A program made the translations under genes and the position numbers. A DNA stretch of 64,000 nucleotides from GCA-002708315 sp963676635 (GTDB taxonomy: Bacteria > Bacteroidota > Bacteroidia > Bacteroidales > F082): positions 3,968,001 through 4,032,000 of the forward strand of contig OY781105.1 of the NCBI GenBank assembly GCA_963676635.1, read 5' to 3'. A model generated the notes under the pieces. That model saw nothing but the letters and a program-made list of their open reading frames with translations, made no database searches and was not told the origin of the DNA. Each line of letters starts with the position of its first letter. Positions within the stretch are counted from its first letter, which is position 1. Of this stretch, positions 17,331 through 27,773 are shown in pieces.

Positions 17331-18794
17331 TCATATCTCAGAAGGTCCTTTCTCAAAGCATTCTTCTTCAAATCCTATAAGATAGAGTTTATCAGTGGCT
17401 CTTGTTGTAGCCGTGTAAAGCCATCGGAGATATTCAATATCCGGAGTATTGTCTTTGATAAATCCTTTGTCAACAAATACCTTCTCCCATTGCCCGCCTT
17501 GTGTTTTGTGGCATGTCATAGCATAGCTGAACTTCACATGAAGTGCGTTGTAGTACGGATCTGTTTTTATCTTTCCGGCTCTTGTTCTTCGGTTGGGATA
17601 ATTTTGATATTCCTGATCTGCGTGATTATACAGCTTTTGATTATCTTCATGAGATAACCCTGCTGCATTTACATAGATAGTATCCATCAGCAGTTTTACG
17701 TTGAGCTCTTTTATATTAGGATAGTCTATCAGCTCAATGTCTACATCAGCAAACCTAAAGCCCCATTTTTCTTCTATTCCGCGAAAGCGGTTGATTCTGA
17801 TAATATCACCATTTGCTATAAATCCTGCCCGTGAATCTTGTTCAAGCCAGAAATAATTGTTTTTAACAACCATCATAAGATCACCACCCTCAATCTCTGA
17901 TTCTTTCATAAGGATACGATTTCGGATTTGTTGGTTGTAGATATTTGCTTGTTTGTTGGATCGTGTAACAATAATTGCTTTCTCCTGGTTGTCACCGGAA
18001 AAGTTATCCATAAGCAGTTCACCGAATGTTCCGGCATCATCTATTGTCTCTGCATCATGCAAGGGTGAATTCAGATTGAAATAGGGATAATCAGTATCAC
18101 CGGCAGTGATTTTATTCCGGATATTTGTTGCTGACAGGAGTATTGATGAATCCATTGACTGTCTCATTACTTGTTTCATCTCATACTCAAAAGAGGTTAT
18201 GGTATAGGCAGCGTTCATCATGGCAATATCCAGGGCAGGACTAAGAATTGTACCAACAGGAGGAAGCTGGGCTGTGTCGCCTACCAGCACAAGTTTGTTG
18301 CCTGGTCTGGAGAACACAAACCTGATAACATCATCCAACAGACTGTTTCTGGAATAAAAATCATTTCCCGGCTGACTTTCATCTCCAATCATGGATGACT
18401 CATCAATGATAAAAACAGTATTATGCAGCTTGTTTGGGGCAGGCACGATGCTGGTAACACCATCGGCGTTGGTCATAAACAGATAAATGTAGCGATGGAT
18501 AGTATGAGCCTGAAAGCCCGTATAGCTTGCCAGTACTTTTGCTGCACGGCCTGTGGGTGCCAGTAAGACAAAGAGAGTGCCCGTTTTTTGTAATGTGGAG
18601 GTGTAGGCACTAATCATACTTGTTTTACCTGTGCCTGCGTATCCTTTTATTATATATACAGGATTCTCTGATTTGCTCACAGAGAACCGCCCAAGATGCC
18701 TGGCAACTTCCTTCTGATCGCTTGTGGGATCAAATCTCAGATCGTTTAATATTGATTCTGTTAATTTTGTGGCTGTGTTGATTATCTCCGGCAT
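17331..18794 (-). CDS. ATP-dependent RecD-like DNA helicase (SF1B, UvrD_C_2)
   Basis: 487-aa superfamily 1 helicase with Walker A GYAGTGKTS (about residues 52-60), motif Ia APTGRAAKVLA, motif II DESSM, motif III GDTAQLPPVG and the C-terminal UvrD_C_2-type box YAMTCHKTQGGQWEKVFVD followed by YTATTRATDKLYLIG. This is the short RecD2/TraA-like type without an N-terminal extension, acting on DNA in repair or recombination (family inference). ATG 18794 is preferred over TTG 18800. It begins 10 nt after the TamL-like stop codon, so it is probably co-transcribed with an outer-membrane assembly gene, an odd functional pairing. Confidence 0.88.
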   Translation of the reverse strand: MPEIINTATKLTESILNDLRFDPTSDQKEVARHLGRFSVSKSENPVYIIKGYAGTGKTSMISAYTSTLQKTGTLFVLLAPTGRAAKVLASYTGFQAHTIHRYIYLFMTNADGVTSIVPAPNKLHNTVFIIDESSMIGDESQPGNDFYSRNSLLDDVIRFVFSRPGNKLVLVGDTAQLPPVGTILSPALDIAMMNAAYTITSFEYEMKQVMRQSMDSSILLSATNIRNKITAGDTDYPYFNLNSPLHDAETIDDAGTFGELLMDNFSGDNQEKAIIVTRSNKQANIYNQQIRNRILMKESEIEGGDLMMVVKNNYFWLEQDSRAGFIANGDIIRINRFRGIEEKWGFRFADVDIELIDYPNIKELNVKLLMDTIYVNAAGLSHEDNQKLYNHADQEYQNYPNRRTRAGKIKTDPYYNALHVKFSYAMTCHKTQGGQWEKVFVDKGFIKDNTPDIEYLRWLYTATTRATDKLYLIGFEEECFEKGPSEI

Positions 18795-18804
18795 ACTCAA
18801 ATTG

Positions 18805-21135
18805 TTAGAACGGATATCCTATACCAAAGTTCCATACAAAATCATTGGGCTGGAGATATTTTATCCTCCATCTTTCGCTGAGTGGATAAGCAGGGTTTCT
18901 CATAGGTGCTGCTACGTCAATACGGAAAATAAGCACGTTGAAGTCGAAGCGAAAACCAAAGCCGGCATCGATAGCAAGCTGTGAAACGAACTTATTGAAA
19001 TAAAATTCACCATTGGGAAATGTTGTTGACTCATTGTATGTCCATATGTTACCAATATCCACGAACAATGCACCTTTCAGGAATCCATACACCGGGAACC
19101 TGTACTCCAGGTTTGTTTCCAGTTGAATATCCCCAATACGCTCATAGGTGCTGTTGCCGCTATAGCTACCGGGTCCCAGTTCTTTAAAGAGCCATCCCCG
19201 CATATCATTGGCACCACCGGCATAGAATCCTTTTTCATATGGTAGCTCATCAGAGTTGCCATAAGGTATACCAAGACCAATAAGTGCTCTGTAAACAAGG
19301 GTATTGGATTTTTTATAGAAATAAAAGTAGTGCCTGAAATCAATACTGGTTCTGATATATTGTGAGTATCTTACACCCAGCACCTGATAATAGCCACTGT
19401 CTGAACGGGCAGAATTGCTCAGTGAGTTAATGCCATACAACAAGTTACCGGATGTTTCAATATTAACTCTCAGATAGTTGAAATGAGTAAGGTAATTAAG
19501 GTTCTGATTGTTGAAAATATAACTGTATTTAATACCTGCAATCATATGGTCGCTGTACTGTTCGCGTAATCTGCGATTGGGTTCATTACTTAATATTGAA
19601 TCAAAAGTAGGAGTTGGATTAATATTTACATAATTAAGATTTATTGGAGTAAGTATATGGTTTGTTTTCTTTTTTACACTCCAGTTATAGCCAATATCAA
19701 AGTTTGTTATGTTTCTTGAATAGTAGGGACGTGTCTGAAAACTAAAACCAAAGTTAACATTTGTATTTGGTATGTACCTTTGATTGAATTTTCGAAGTTT
19801 TACAGGTGATAAGAATCTTGGGAAGAAGATAGTACCATCAATTCCTGCCTGAAAGGTGTTAAAAAGTCCGGTAGGATTATCATCAGTTTTTGAAACACTT
19901 TGTGCTTCAACACCACCCTGTAGTCTTATACGTAATACTTCAGCTCTTTTGAAGATATTCTTATTTAGAAAAACCAAACTCCCGTTTATACCCAGGTCAC
20001 CACTGGAGTTTGTCCCTTCTGCTTCTGCTGAAAACTGGTTTAGCTTGCTGTCTTTTAATCTTATTTCAGCATTAAGAAACTTGTCGCCGTTTTCTTCTTT
20101 TCCGGGAACGCTGTCAAAACTAATGCTGGCTGTCTGGATTATCTTATAATTGAATAGCTTTCTGTAAGTCGACTGGACATCAGCTGCTGAATATGGTTTG
20201 CCTGGTCTTAGTTTTATGGCTGAGTTGAAGGCAGAAGGCAGCAGGTGTTTGCGTGAGTTAGCAAGGAAGTAGTATTCATATTCTTTGGAGTCATTCCAGA
20301 ATTCGATGGGATGGATAATAGTATCATAGGGTGATAGGTTTGATGGGTCAAACTCAGGAGTGATATATATCTTGTTAATAAAATAGCGGCTATGGTTTTT
20401 TACGATCGTTTGTTCAGGGTCTTCAGGATTGGGGGTTTTAATATTGTTGATAACCATATCAACATTCATTTTATGATCCCGATGGTTACTGTCAACAACA
20501 TACTGGATGTAATTCCTGTTGAAATAGTAGTACCCGTTATTTCTTAATACCTCTGTTATTCTGTCACGCTCATCATCAAGGGTATATGCATTATATATGT
20601 CTCCTTTTTTGATAAGAGTAGCTTCTTTGCTGCTTGTAACAAAGGAAGCGAGTAATGAATCGGGGATGTCATAAGTGAATTCATTAATCCGGTAAGGGGT
20701 TGTGGGTTTAATAATATATTTGATACTGGCTAGTTTGTTTTTGAAGGTGATATCATATGTTACATCCGAATTAAAATATCCTGTATTATTGAGATACCTT
20801 TCTATTTTTCTTGAAATTAGTTTTGTAGTATGTTCATTATACAGCGCGGGCTCTTCTGAAAAGTGTTTATATAGCCATTTGTTGAATTTCGATTGCTTTT
20901 TCTGATATTTATAGTAAGTCCATAGCTTGAACCGCATTAGCAGAAATTTGCTGTTGGGCTCTGGTTTCATGAGTGACCGAATCTCTGATGTGCTGATGTC
21001 AGTGTGTTTGCCTTTTACAGAAATACGATAGTTTTTAATCAGATACTGATCATTATTAAGGTTCTTTTTAACATTACATCCTGCTAAAGCAAATAATGAT
21101 AAAAAAATTAATATGTATAGTTTTCTTATTTTCAA
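18805..21135 (-). CDS. TamL/BamA-family outer-membrane lipoprotein with POTRA domains and beta-barrel
   Basis: 776 aa. A lipoprotein signal peptide with lipobox LAGC (residues 17-20) is followed by POTRA-like repeats (about 35-360; SVKGKHTDISTSEIRSLMKP, KPTTPYRINEFTYDIP, KLRPGKPYSAADVQSTYRK) and a C-terminal 16-strand type barrel (about 375-776) ending in aromatic residue F (VWNFGIGYPF). The motif GGANDMRGW corresponds to the conserved R-G-(F/W/Y) loop-6 motif of BamA/TamA proteins. A lipidated TamA homologue is characteristic of Bacteroidota (TamL), but the usual TamB partner is not next to it. The start must be TTG 21135 because two in-frame TAG stops lie immediately upstream. Confidence 0.88.
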   Translation of the reverse strand: MKIRKLYILIFLSLFALAGCNVKKNLNNDQYLIKNYRISVKGKHTDISTSEIRSLMKPEPNSKFLLMRFKLWTYYKYQKKQSKFNKWLYKHFSEEPALYNEHTTKLISRKIERYLNNTGYFNSDVTYDITFKNKLASIKYIIKPTTPYRINEFTYDIPDSLLASFVTSSKEATLIKKGDIYNAYTLDDERDRITEVLRNNGYYYFNRNYIQYVVDSNHRDHKMNVDMVINNIKTPNPEDPEQTIVKNHSRYFINKIYITPEFDPSNLSPYDTIIHPIEFWNDSKEYEYYFLANSRKHLLPSAFNSAIKLRPGKPYSAADVQSTYRKLFNYKIIQTASISFDSVPGKEENGDKFLNAEIRLKDSKLNQFSAEAEGTNSSGDLGINGSLVFLNKNIFKRAEVLRIRLQGGVEAQSVSKTDDNPTGLFNTFQAGIDGTIFFPRFLSPVKLRKFNQRYIPNTNVNFGFSFQTRPYYSRNITNFDIGYNWSVKKKTNHILTPINLNYVNINPTPTFDSILSNEPNRRLREQYSDHMIAGIKYSYIFNNQNLNYLTHFNYLRVNIETSGNLLYGINSLSNSARSDSGYYQVLGVRYSQYIRTSIDFRHYFYFYKKSNTLVYRALIGLGIPYGNSDELPYEKGFYAGGANDMRGWLFKELGPGSYSGNSTYERIGDIQLETNLEYRFPVYGFLKGALFVDIGNIWTYNESTTFPNGEFYFNKFVSQLAIDAGFGFRFDFNVLIFRIDVAAPMRNPAYPLSERWRIKYLQPNDFVWNFGIGYPF

Positions 21136-21217
21136 CTACTAAATCCTTATTTTATAAGCAATTGTGATATGTGAAATTAATTTATCTCACTAAAAATCTA
21201 TTACTGACCATAAACTA

Positions 21218-21225
21218 CAAAAATA
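21218..21225 (-). promoter_or_regulatory. -7 element for TamL-like gene
   Basis: Reads TATTTTTG on the minus strand, matching TAnnTTTG about 83 bp upstream of the TTG start. Confidence 0.35.
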
Positions 21226-21341
21226 GCAAAACAAGCATTACTTGTGATGTGTTTTGCGAAAGTAATGTTTTGTTGAAAAATTATATTTGAAAATACCCCG
21301 ACTTACATGTGTCGGAGTATTCTTTGAAATTAAAGGTTTCT

Positions 21342-22658
21342 TTACTTCTCTTTGAGATTTATATCGTACCAGTCGATCTTTCTGGAGAAATACATTACAA
21401 GTCCGAGAATTATAAATATTCCGATACTTCCTATCAGTAATGCATAATCCTGCAGTTGAATGATGACAAATATAAAGGCATATAATATTGTAAGTATTCC
21501 TGCCAGCAGCAATGTTAACTGCCACGATTTTAATATCGCTTTTACATATCCAGTAATTAACAGAAGAGTTAAAATGGCTGAGATTATAAATGCAAGATTA
21601 AAATTCATGTGCTCTGATATTGATAATAACAGAGTGTAAAAGACTACTAACGCAATCCCAACGAGTATATATTGAACAGGATGTATAAACACTTTTTTCA
21701 TTACTTCAACAAAGAAGAAGACTATGAAAGTAAAGGCAATAAATAATAGTGCATATTTTATTGATCTTATGGATTTTTGATAACTGTCGACCGGAAGAAT
21801 AAGGTCGATGCCAAATTCAGAATTATGAATGTTATTAATACTGCCAACCCATTGCTGGGGGAAGTTTCTGTTAAGATGAAGAACATTCCAGTTGGCACTG
21901 AAGCCTTTATCAGTTACCGTTCTTGAATCAGGCAGAAATGCTCCGTTAAAGCTCGGATTGTTCCACTCTGATTTTATAGTAACATCGGTAACTTCGCCAA
22001 CAGGAATAAAATAGAGCTTCTGACTTCCTTTTAAATCCAGATTCATGGAGAAGTTATATATGGTGCTGTTGTCTTTGTCAACACTAACAGCAGTATTTAT
22101 TCCGCTTGAAACAATATCCTTGGTTATTGTGCCTGAATTGAAAGAATAGTCGTTGTTATTCCAATTTAGTGCTACTTGTTTTTCAATGCCACGCAAATCA
22201 CTTATGCCTAAAGTAAACACAGCCTTGTCGAATTGAATATCTTTAAGTGGTATGTCAAAGTCTGATAAGTTGAGCTTGTTAAATGAGCCGGAAATATTTA
22301 ATACAGAGTTGTACACAACAATCTCATAAATACCTCTGTATCTACGTTCAGGGTTTAGTTCGCCTGTGATATTAAGTTCAGTTGGTAGTATATGAATATA
22401 ATCTTTAACGGGTATTATTTTCACTACAGAATCCTTTACGGTTTGCTTAATGTATCTGTTATAAGGTATTGTAAGAGATGGTCCTGTAATTGTCTGCTCA
22501 TTGCCCCATTTTGAGCTTACCTCATATATTGCCTGTCGTTGAGTGCTTTCTCTTTCGTGGATAAGGCTTTTTATCATTGAGGTTGGGATTAGCAGCAAAA
22601 GGCAGATTATAATTATTGCTCCAATCTTAAAATAGATGTTAGTTTTAAGCGATTTCAT
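21342..22658 (-). CDS. creD: Cell envelope integrity protein CreD-like inner-membrane protein
   Basis: 438 aa. An N-terminal membrane segment (about residues 12-30) is followed by a large periplasmic region with the CreD hallmark sequence (KWGNEQTITGPSLTIPY, about 51-67) and five or six C-terminal membrane helices (about 300-430) ending in a charged tail. In enterobacteria CreD is controlled by the CreBC two-component system and affects envelope stability; no CreBC genes are visible here, so regulation probably differs. Monocistronic, with its own -7 element. The length agrees with the family. Confidence 0.88.
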   Translation of the reverse strand: MKSLKTNIYFKIGAIIIICLLLLIPTSMIKSLIHERESTQRQAIYEVSSKWGNEQTITGPSLTIPYNRYIKQTVKDSVVKIIPVKDYIHILPTELNITGELNPERRYRGIYEIVVYNSVLNISGSFNKLNLSDFDIPLKDIQFDKAVFTLGISDLRGIEKQVALNWNNNDYSFNSGTITKDIVSSGINTAVSVDKDNSTIYNFSMNLDLKGSQKLYFIPVGEVTDVTIKSEWNNPSFNGAFLPDSRTVTDKGFSANWNVLHLNRNFPQQWVGSINNIHNSEFGIDLILPVDSYQKSIRSIKYALLFIAFTFIVFFFVEVMKKVFIHPVQYILVGIALVVFYTLLLSISEHMNFNLAFIISAILTLLLITGYVKAILKSWQLTLLLAGILTILYAFIFVIIQLQDYALLIGSIGIFIILGLVMYFSRKIDWYDINLKEK

Positions 22659-22701
22659 GATTATTTAAATTAGGATTTATACAAAAAAGATTAGTTCCCT
22701 A

Positions 22702-22709
22702 CAAATGTA
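22702..22709 (-). promoter_or_regulatory. -7 element for creD
   Basis: Reads TACATTTG on the minus strand (TAnnTTTG), 43 bp upstream of the creD ATG. Confidence 0.45.
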
Positions 22710-22826
22710 ATAGAAAAATATGGCTGTTGGTAAATATTTAGATTTTTTAAGTAATAGCAATGTTCCTGAACTATTTGCCATGTGATTAATATACAGTAAA
22801 GAAATTAATTTGATTATGAATTGAAT

Positions 22827-22834
22827 TATCTTTG
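22827..22834 (+). promoter_or_regulatory. -7 element for the flavodoxin-ferredoxin gene
   Basis: TATCTTTG matches TAnnTTTG 17 bp before the ATG. TTTG at 22809-22812 is present but spaced only 14 bp away. Confidence 0.5.
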
Positions 22835-22851
22835 TCATAACAACATCGTGA

Positions 22852-23895
22852 ATGAATAAACATAGTGAAATATTAATATTTTATTTCTCAGGGACAGGAA
22901 ATGCTAAGCAAGTTTCCCTGTGGTTTTCAGAGTTTGCGTTAAAAAAAGATCTTGATTGTAAGGTTCTCGATATTTCAAAAACGAATGCAGATAATCTGCC
23001 GGCAATAAGTGCTGATGCCTTAATAATTATTATCTCGCCTGTTCATGGCTTCAATTACCCGAAGATTACGTTGAATTTTATAGAGCGGTTTCCAGCAGGT
23101 AATAATAGCATTGTTTTAATGAATACAAGGGCGGGCTTGAAAATTGGTCGTTTTGTGACACCTGGTTTAACAGGTATTGCATTTTTATTCTCGTCAGTAA
23201 TATTAAAGAGAAAGGGATACAGGATTACGGGGCAAATTCCCTTTGATATGCCTTCAAACTGGTTGTCAATACATCCGGCGCTAAGTAACAACTCTGTGAA
23301 ATTCCTGCATGCTAAAAGTTATTATCGTGTTGCACGGTATTTTAATAAAATAGTTTTAGGCAAACGTGTTTTCCCTTCTTATAAAGAGCTTGTGCAGGAC
23401 ATATTAATTTCTCCTGTGTCGGTTGGCTATTATCTTGTTGGTAGGTATCTTTTTGCTAAATCTTTTTATGCCTCTCACAAATGTGATAGTTGTGGGTTAT
23501 GCGTTAAACAATGTCCGGTTAATGCTGTTAAGATGATAAATAACAGACCATTCTGGACTCATAAGTGCGAAAGTTGTATGAAATGTATGAATAGGTGCCC
23601 CAAAAAAGCTATTGAAACAGCTCATGGCTTGTTTGCAGTTATTAGTATACTGAATTCTTTTGCAGTGTCGGTTGTTCTTAATAATATTCTGGATATATCC
23701 ATACAATCCGAAGCTGTCAGGTTTTTATTTTCTTCCGGGGTGTTCCTTGCTTTGATATGGGTGTTCTACCGACTACAGCACATATTACTTAGAAATAAAA
23801 CAATCGCCAGAATAATCTCCTGTACTTCATTAACATCTTACAAATTTTGGGGACGATACAGGTCGATTCCTGATAATAAATGGAAAAAGCTGTAA
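22852..23895 (+). CDS. EFR1-type protein: flavodoxin-like domain plus two 4Fe-4S clusters
   Basis: 347 aa. The N-terminal flavodoxin-like domain (about residues 1-150) begins with the FMN-loop motif YFSGTGNAKQVS. A bacterial two-cluster ferredoxin domain follows at about 208-262: CDSCGLCVKQCPVNAV and CESCMKCMNRCPKKAI supply eight cysteines for two [4Fe-4S] centres. The remaining C-terminal part contains two hydrophobic helices (about 263-310), suggesting membrane association. EFR1-family proteins are thought to move electrons; partner and physiological role are unknown. Single gene, divergent from creD. Confidence 0.88.
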   Translation: MNKHSEILIFYFSGTGNAKQVSLWFSEFALKKDLDCKVLDISKTNADNLPAISADALIIIISPVHGFNYPKITLNFIERFPAGNNSIVLMNTRAGLKIGRFVTPGLTGIAFLFSSVILKRKGYRITGQIPFDMPSNWLSIHPALSNNSVKFLHAKSYYRVARYFNKIVLGKRVFPSYKELVQDILISPVSVGYYLVGRYLFAKSFYASHKCDSCGLCVKQCPVNAVKMINNRPFWTHKCESCMKCMNRCPKKAIETAHGLFAVISILNSFAVSVVLNNILDISIQSEAVRFLFSSGVFLALIWVFYRLQHILLRNKTIARIISCTSLTSYKFWGRYRSIPDNKWKKL

Positions 23896-23972
23896 ACTAA
23901 TCGCATCTTCGCCCTGTCACCTCATATCACACTCTCTTCGTCATTATCCTCCGGTCTTTATAACTCCCGGCC

Positions 23973-26900
23973 TTACTCCACAACAACTCCTACCTCTCCT
24001 GCTGAGCTAAAAAACCTGCCTTCTACTTCCTCTTTGCTTGTTAAACGAAAGTACCTGATATCCATAGGCTGTGCAAACAGCCCTTGCTGACGGTCTTTGA
24101 TGTCCTTAAACACACCATCTTTAATAACCATCACCCAATCTGTGCCATTGCTGCTGACTTCCACATCATAACGGGCTATACGGCCATGACTGGCATAATA
24201 TCCGTCTTGACGCGGGATATAATCAATACCAGCAACATTTTTAACCTCCCCTAAGTCTACCTCAATGAAATGGGGTTGTCCAAGGCTTTCATCATTCCAA
24301 TTGGTATGCCAGAAAGTAGAGGGATCACTATCGATGGCGTTGCTAACAGGAAACCCCGGATGATAGCTGTCGGCTTTTGCGCTCCATTTGGCTTTGTTAA
24401 CATCCATGATTTTGGTAATCGTAAGACTGTTATGCTTGCCTTTCTCAACAGCATAAGCTACTATTTTCGCTCCTTTATACATATTAAAAGGCTTCTTGTA
24501 CTTTTTGAATTTACCATTGTTTACTGAATACCATATCACCGAATTTTCACCAGCAGTAATAGTAACAATACTCTCTCTGTCTCTCGTTATTTCCGGTGGA
24601 TTAGCTACCAAAAATGCTTCTGTTACCGGTTGCTCTTCAGCCACAGCAAAAATGCTTTTACTTTCAAGATCAAGAGGCCTGAACTCCATATCAAAACTAT
24701 AAATGCCTGTACCTGCTACATATGGCGGCTGTATGCCAGGTCCGCAGGTTGCAGTACCAAGGCCAGTAACAACTGCATCTGTGTTAACCGTAACAAAATC
24801 AGCTTCGTCAAGCTCATTGATATGGCGGGCCTTTGTTATTTCAATGTCATCAAAGGGGTAAGCGCTGAAGTTCATAGGTTTAGTGCCTCTGATAAAAAAA
24901 CCATTGCCTTCAATGTCTGTTACCGAAGCCCATTGTACATCCATCTGGTTGCAGTTATCCTGAGGGACAACGATAGTGCTGTTGTACATATCTGAAGCTG
25001 AGGTGGCATAGTAACCAAATCTGCCTCCGCTTTTACGATCGGGGTATGTTGAAACACCACCCAGTCCGTACCAGCTGATTTTATCAAAATTACGCAGCAT
25101 AAGTGTTTGTAATCCTGCTTTTGCAATAGCTCTTACCTGATTTGGTATGTTAGCTTCCGCTGAGATATTGATAGTGCCATCAGGCATAAACTCGTACTGC
25201 ATTATCGCATTTATATTAGTCGACGGGCTTTTTAACGTTAACGGATATATCATAACTATATTCCCGTTATCCGGAGATAATATCTCTGGAGTGTCTGCTG
25301 TTTGCTGAAGCTCATCCAAACCTGCTTCATGCCATCTGTTATATCCATTGGCATCAGGTATGTCATTTTCTGTGGGTGGACGGAAGAAGTTTAGCTTTGG
25401 CCCTTTGAATAACAGCTCTTTTCCTTTAAGCATATAGGATGTTAAAAGTCCTGTTTCGTTATTTATCATGACAATGAAATTATCGCCTTTTATAACTTTA
25501 TTACCTTCTTTTTCAGAAAGCGTAACAGTCCCGGTTTGCTTTGGAGTTGCATAGCCTTTCGACTTATCATTCAAAATAAACTCAGCCCATGCTTGCTCAT
25601 GGCCTTTCATTACAAGACCATTTCTCTTTTTTGTATTCAGAGTAAATCTTAACACATACATCTGTCCGGCTTTTGGTTGCGCCAGATCGGGCAAATGGAT
25701 TGTAAAGGATTTCTCCGATTGCGGATCCACATTCAAAGTAACAGGATTGCCGTGAGCTACAATTCCTTCTGCATCAGATATTGTCCAGTTAAGGATGAAT
25801 TCATCAAGATTGGTAAAGAAGTATTTGTTAATAATCTTAAACTTTCCTGCTGATATATCTTCCGGAACAATATCAATATTCTGGTAAACTTTTTTTACTT
25901 CATAAAGTTGTGGGTTAGGGATTCTGTCGGGATTAACAAGTCCGTTAATACAAAAGCTGTTATCGCTTGGCATATTTTCACCGAAGTCGCCACCATAGGC
26001 ATAGAACATACGGCCATTATCATCCTTAGTTCGCAGCCCCTGGTCAACCCAGTCCCAGATGCAACCGCCCTGTAATGACTTATAAGCGCTGATAGTATCC
26101 CAGTAATCCTGCAATCCGCCACATGAGTTACCCATAGCATGTGCGTATTCACATAAAATCAGTGGCCTGTACGGATTAGTTTTAGCGTAATTGGCCATAT
26201 GCGTTGTGCTGGCATACATTGGGCAATATATATCAGTGTGAGACTCCAGTCCGGCGCGTTCGTACTGTACAGGCCGTGAGCTGTCGCGCTGATGTATCCA
26301 TTGGGAAGTGGCAATAAAGTTAACACCATCGCCCCCTTCATTACCTAACGACCATGTTACAATACATGCGTGGTTTTTATCGCGCTCAACCATCCGTTGT
26401 GTACGATCCATATGCATTGGTCCCCATTCTTCATGCTTGGCAAGGCTTTCAGGGCCATAACCCATGCCATGCGACTCTATGTTAGCCTCATCAATAACAT
26501 AAATGCCATACTTATCACACAGCTCATACCATAGCGGGTGATCCGGGTAGTGACATGTGCGTACTGTGTTGATATTGAATTCCTTCATTAGCTGGATGTC
26601 TCTAAGCATCGACTCTCTGCTTACCACATGCCCGTTGTCGGGATCGTGTTCGTGACGGTTAACTCCTTTTACAAGAACAGCTTTGCCATTGACTAAAAAC
26701 TGCCCGTTTTTCATTTCTGCTGTTCTGAATCCTATATCCTGTTTAACAGCCTGAATAAGATTTCCTTTACTGTCTTTCAGACTGATAAGCATCGTGTAGA
26801 GGTTGGGCTGCTCGGCAGACCAATGGTCAGGATTCTCAACAGTTGTTTGAAAACTAAAGTTATTTGACAGACTGTCAATAGCTTTAGTAAGGCTCAAGTT

Positions 26901-27773
26901 AATAATTTGTTTGTCATTATCCTTTCTGGAAACTAAAATATCTACAGTATAATCGCCGGCTCGTTCTTTTCTGATGTTTTCTATGTCTGCAGTAAGAGAA
27001 AACTCTCCGTTAAGGTAGTTGTTATCAAGACCAGCAACAACAAAGAAATCGCGGATGCGGACATCAGGGACAGCCAACAGATATACATCACGCTCTATTC
27101 CGCTAAGTCTCCAAAAATCCTGAGCTTCAAGGTATGAACCGGTGCTCCAACGGTATACTTCCAGTGCTATTGTGTTATTGCCCTTGGTGATGAATTCTGT
27201 TATATCAAATTCAGAGGGAGTTTTTGACCCCTCGCTGTAACCAACCTTATGGCCGTTAATCCAAATATAGTATGCAGACTTAACAGCGCCAATATGGATA
27301 ATAACCCTTCTGTTGTCCCAGTTATCAGGAATAGTAAAAGTTTTTCGGTAGCTGCCTACAGGGTTGTAGCTGGTGGGTATGTGAGGCGGATTGGGGTTTA
27401 TGCCTTCTATTTGCCAGAATGGGTAGGTGGTGTTTACATAAATGGCAGTATCAAAACCTTGAATTTCCCAGTTTCCTGGAACATTTATGTTATCCCATTG
27501 GGAGACAGTATATTCATCTTTGAAAAAGTCAACAGGACGGCTTTCAGGATTTGAGGACAGATGAAACTTCCACTTGCCGTTTAACGACTTAAAATATTCC
27601 GACAGATATTCATTGTCAGTACAAGCCAGTTGTTCTGTTTCAAAAGGAATGAAATAAGCATGAGGTGCCAGCTTGTTAATATTGAATATAGCAGGATTCT
27701 GTATCTCATCCTGTGCATTAGCAATCATAAAAAAGCTGACAAAAGTAGTTAATAGGACTGTTAATCTTTTCAT
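23973..27773 (-). CDS. Secreted GH2 beta-galactosidase with C-terminal F5/8-type (discoidin) domain
   Basis: 1266 aa. The signal peptide spans residues 1-20 (LLTTFVSFFMIANAQ). GH2 architecture: sugar-binding jelly roll (about 50-225; SLNGKWKFHLSSNPESRPVD), immunoglobulin-like sandwich (about 230-340), TIM barrel (about 345-640), further sandwich (about 650-740) and the LacZ domain 5 (about 775-1040). The acid/base Glu is in SLGNEGGDG (about 478) and the nucleophile Glu in CEYAHAMGNS (about 542). An extra C-terminal segment contains a chitobiase-like module (about 1055-1110) and a discoidin/F5_8 domain (about 1120-1266; NAIDSDPSTFWHTNW), which in this family binds polysaccharide. Likely hydrolyses beta-galactosides in the periplasm or at the surface. 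No SusCD pair is adjacent. Confidence 0.92.
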   Translation of the reverse strand: MKRLTVLLTTFVSFFMIANAQDEIQNPAIFNINKLAPHAYFIPFETEQLACTDNEYLSEYFKSLNGKWKFHLSSNPESRPVDFFKDEYTVSQWDNINVPGNWEIQGFDTAIYVNTTYPFWQIEGINPNPPHIPTSYNPVGSYRKTFTIPDNWDNRRVIIHIGAVKSAYYIWINGHKVGYSEGSKTPSEFDITEFITKGNNTIALEVYRWSTGSYLEAQDFWRLSGIERDVYLLAVPDVRIRDFFVVAGLDNNYLNGEFSLTADIENIRKERAGDYTVDILVSRKDNDKQIINLSLTKAIDSLSNNFSFQTTVENPDHWSAEQPNLYTMLISLKDSKGNLIQAVKQDIGFRTAEMKNGQFLVNGKAVLVKGVNRHEHDPDNGHVVSRESMLRDIQLMKEFNINTVRTCHYPDHPLWYELCDKYGIYVIDEANIESHGMGYGPESLAKHEEWGPMHMDRTQRMVERDKNHACIVTWSLGNEGGDGVNFIATSQWIHQRDSSRPVQYERAGLESHTDIYCPMYASTTHMANYAKTNPYRPLILCEYAHAMGNSCGGLQDYWDTISAYKSLQGGCIWDWVDQGLRTKDDNGRMFYAYGGDFGENMPSDNSFCINGLVNPDRIPNPQLYEVKKVYQNIDIVPEDISAGKFKIINKYFFTNLDEFILNWTISDAEGIVAHGNPVTLNVDPQSEKSFTIHLPDLAQPKAGQMYVLRFTLNTKKRNGLVMKGHEQAWAEFILNDKSKGYATPKQTGTVTLSEKEGNKVIKGDNFIVMINNETGLLTSYMLKGKELLFKGPKLNFFRPPTENDIPDANGYNRWHEAGLDELQQTADTPEILSPDNGNIVMIYPLTLKSPSTNINAIMQYEFMPDGTINISAEANIPNQVRAIAKAGLQTLMLRNFDKISWYGLGGVSTYPDRKSGGRFGYYATSASDMYNSTIVVPQDNCNQMDVQWASVTDIEGNGFFIRGTKPMNFSAYPFDDIEITKARHINELDEADFVTVNTDAVVTGLGTATCGPGIQPPYVAGTGIYSFDMEFRPLDLESKSIFAVAEEQPVTEAFLVANPPEITRDRESIVTITAGENSVIWYSVNNGKFKKYKKPFNMYKGAKIVAYAVEKGKHNSLTITKIMDVNKAKWSAKADSYHPGFPVSNAIDSDPSTFWHTNWNDESLGQPHFIEVDLGEVKNVAGIDYIPRQDGYYASHGRIARYDVEVSSNGTDWVMVIKDGVFKDIKDRQQGLFAQPMDIRYFRLTSKEEVEGRFFSSAGEVGVVVE

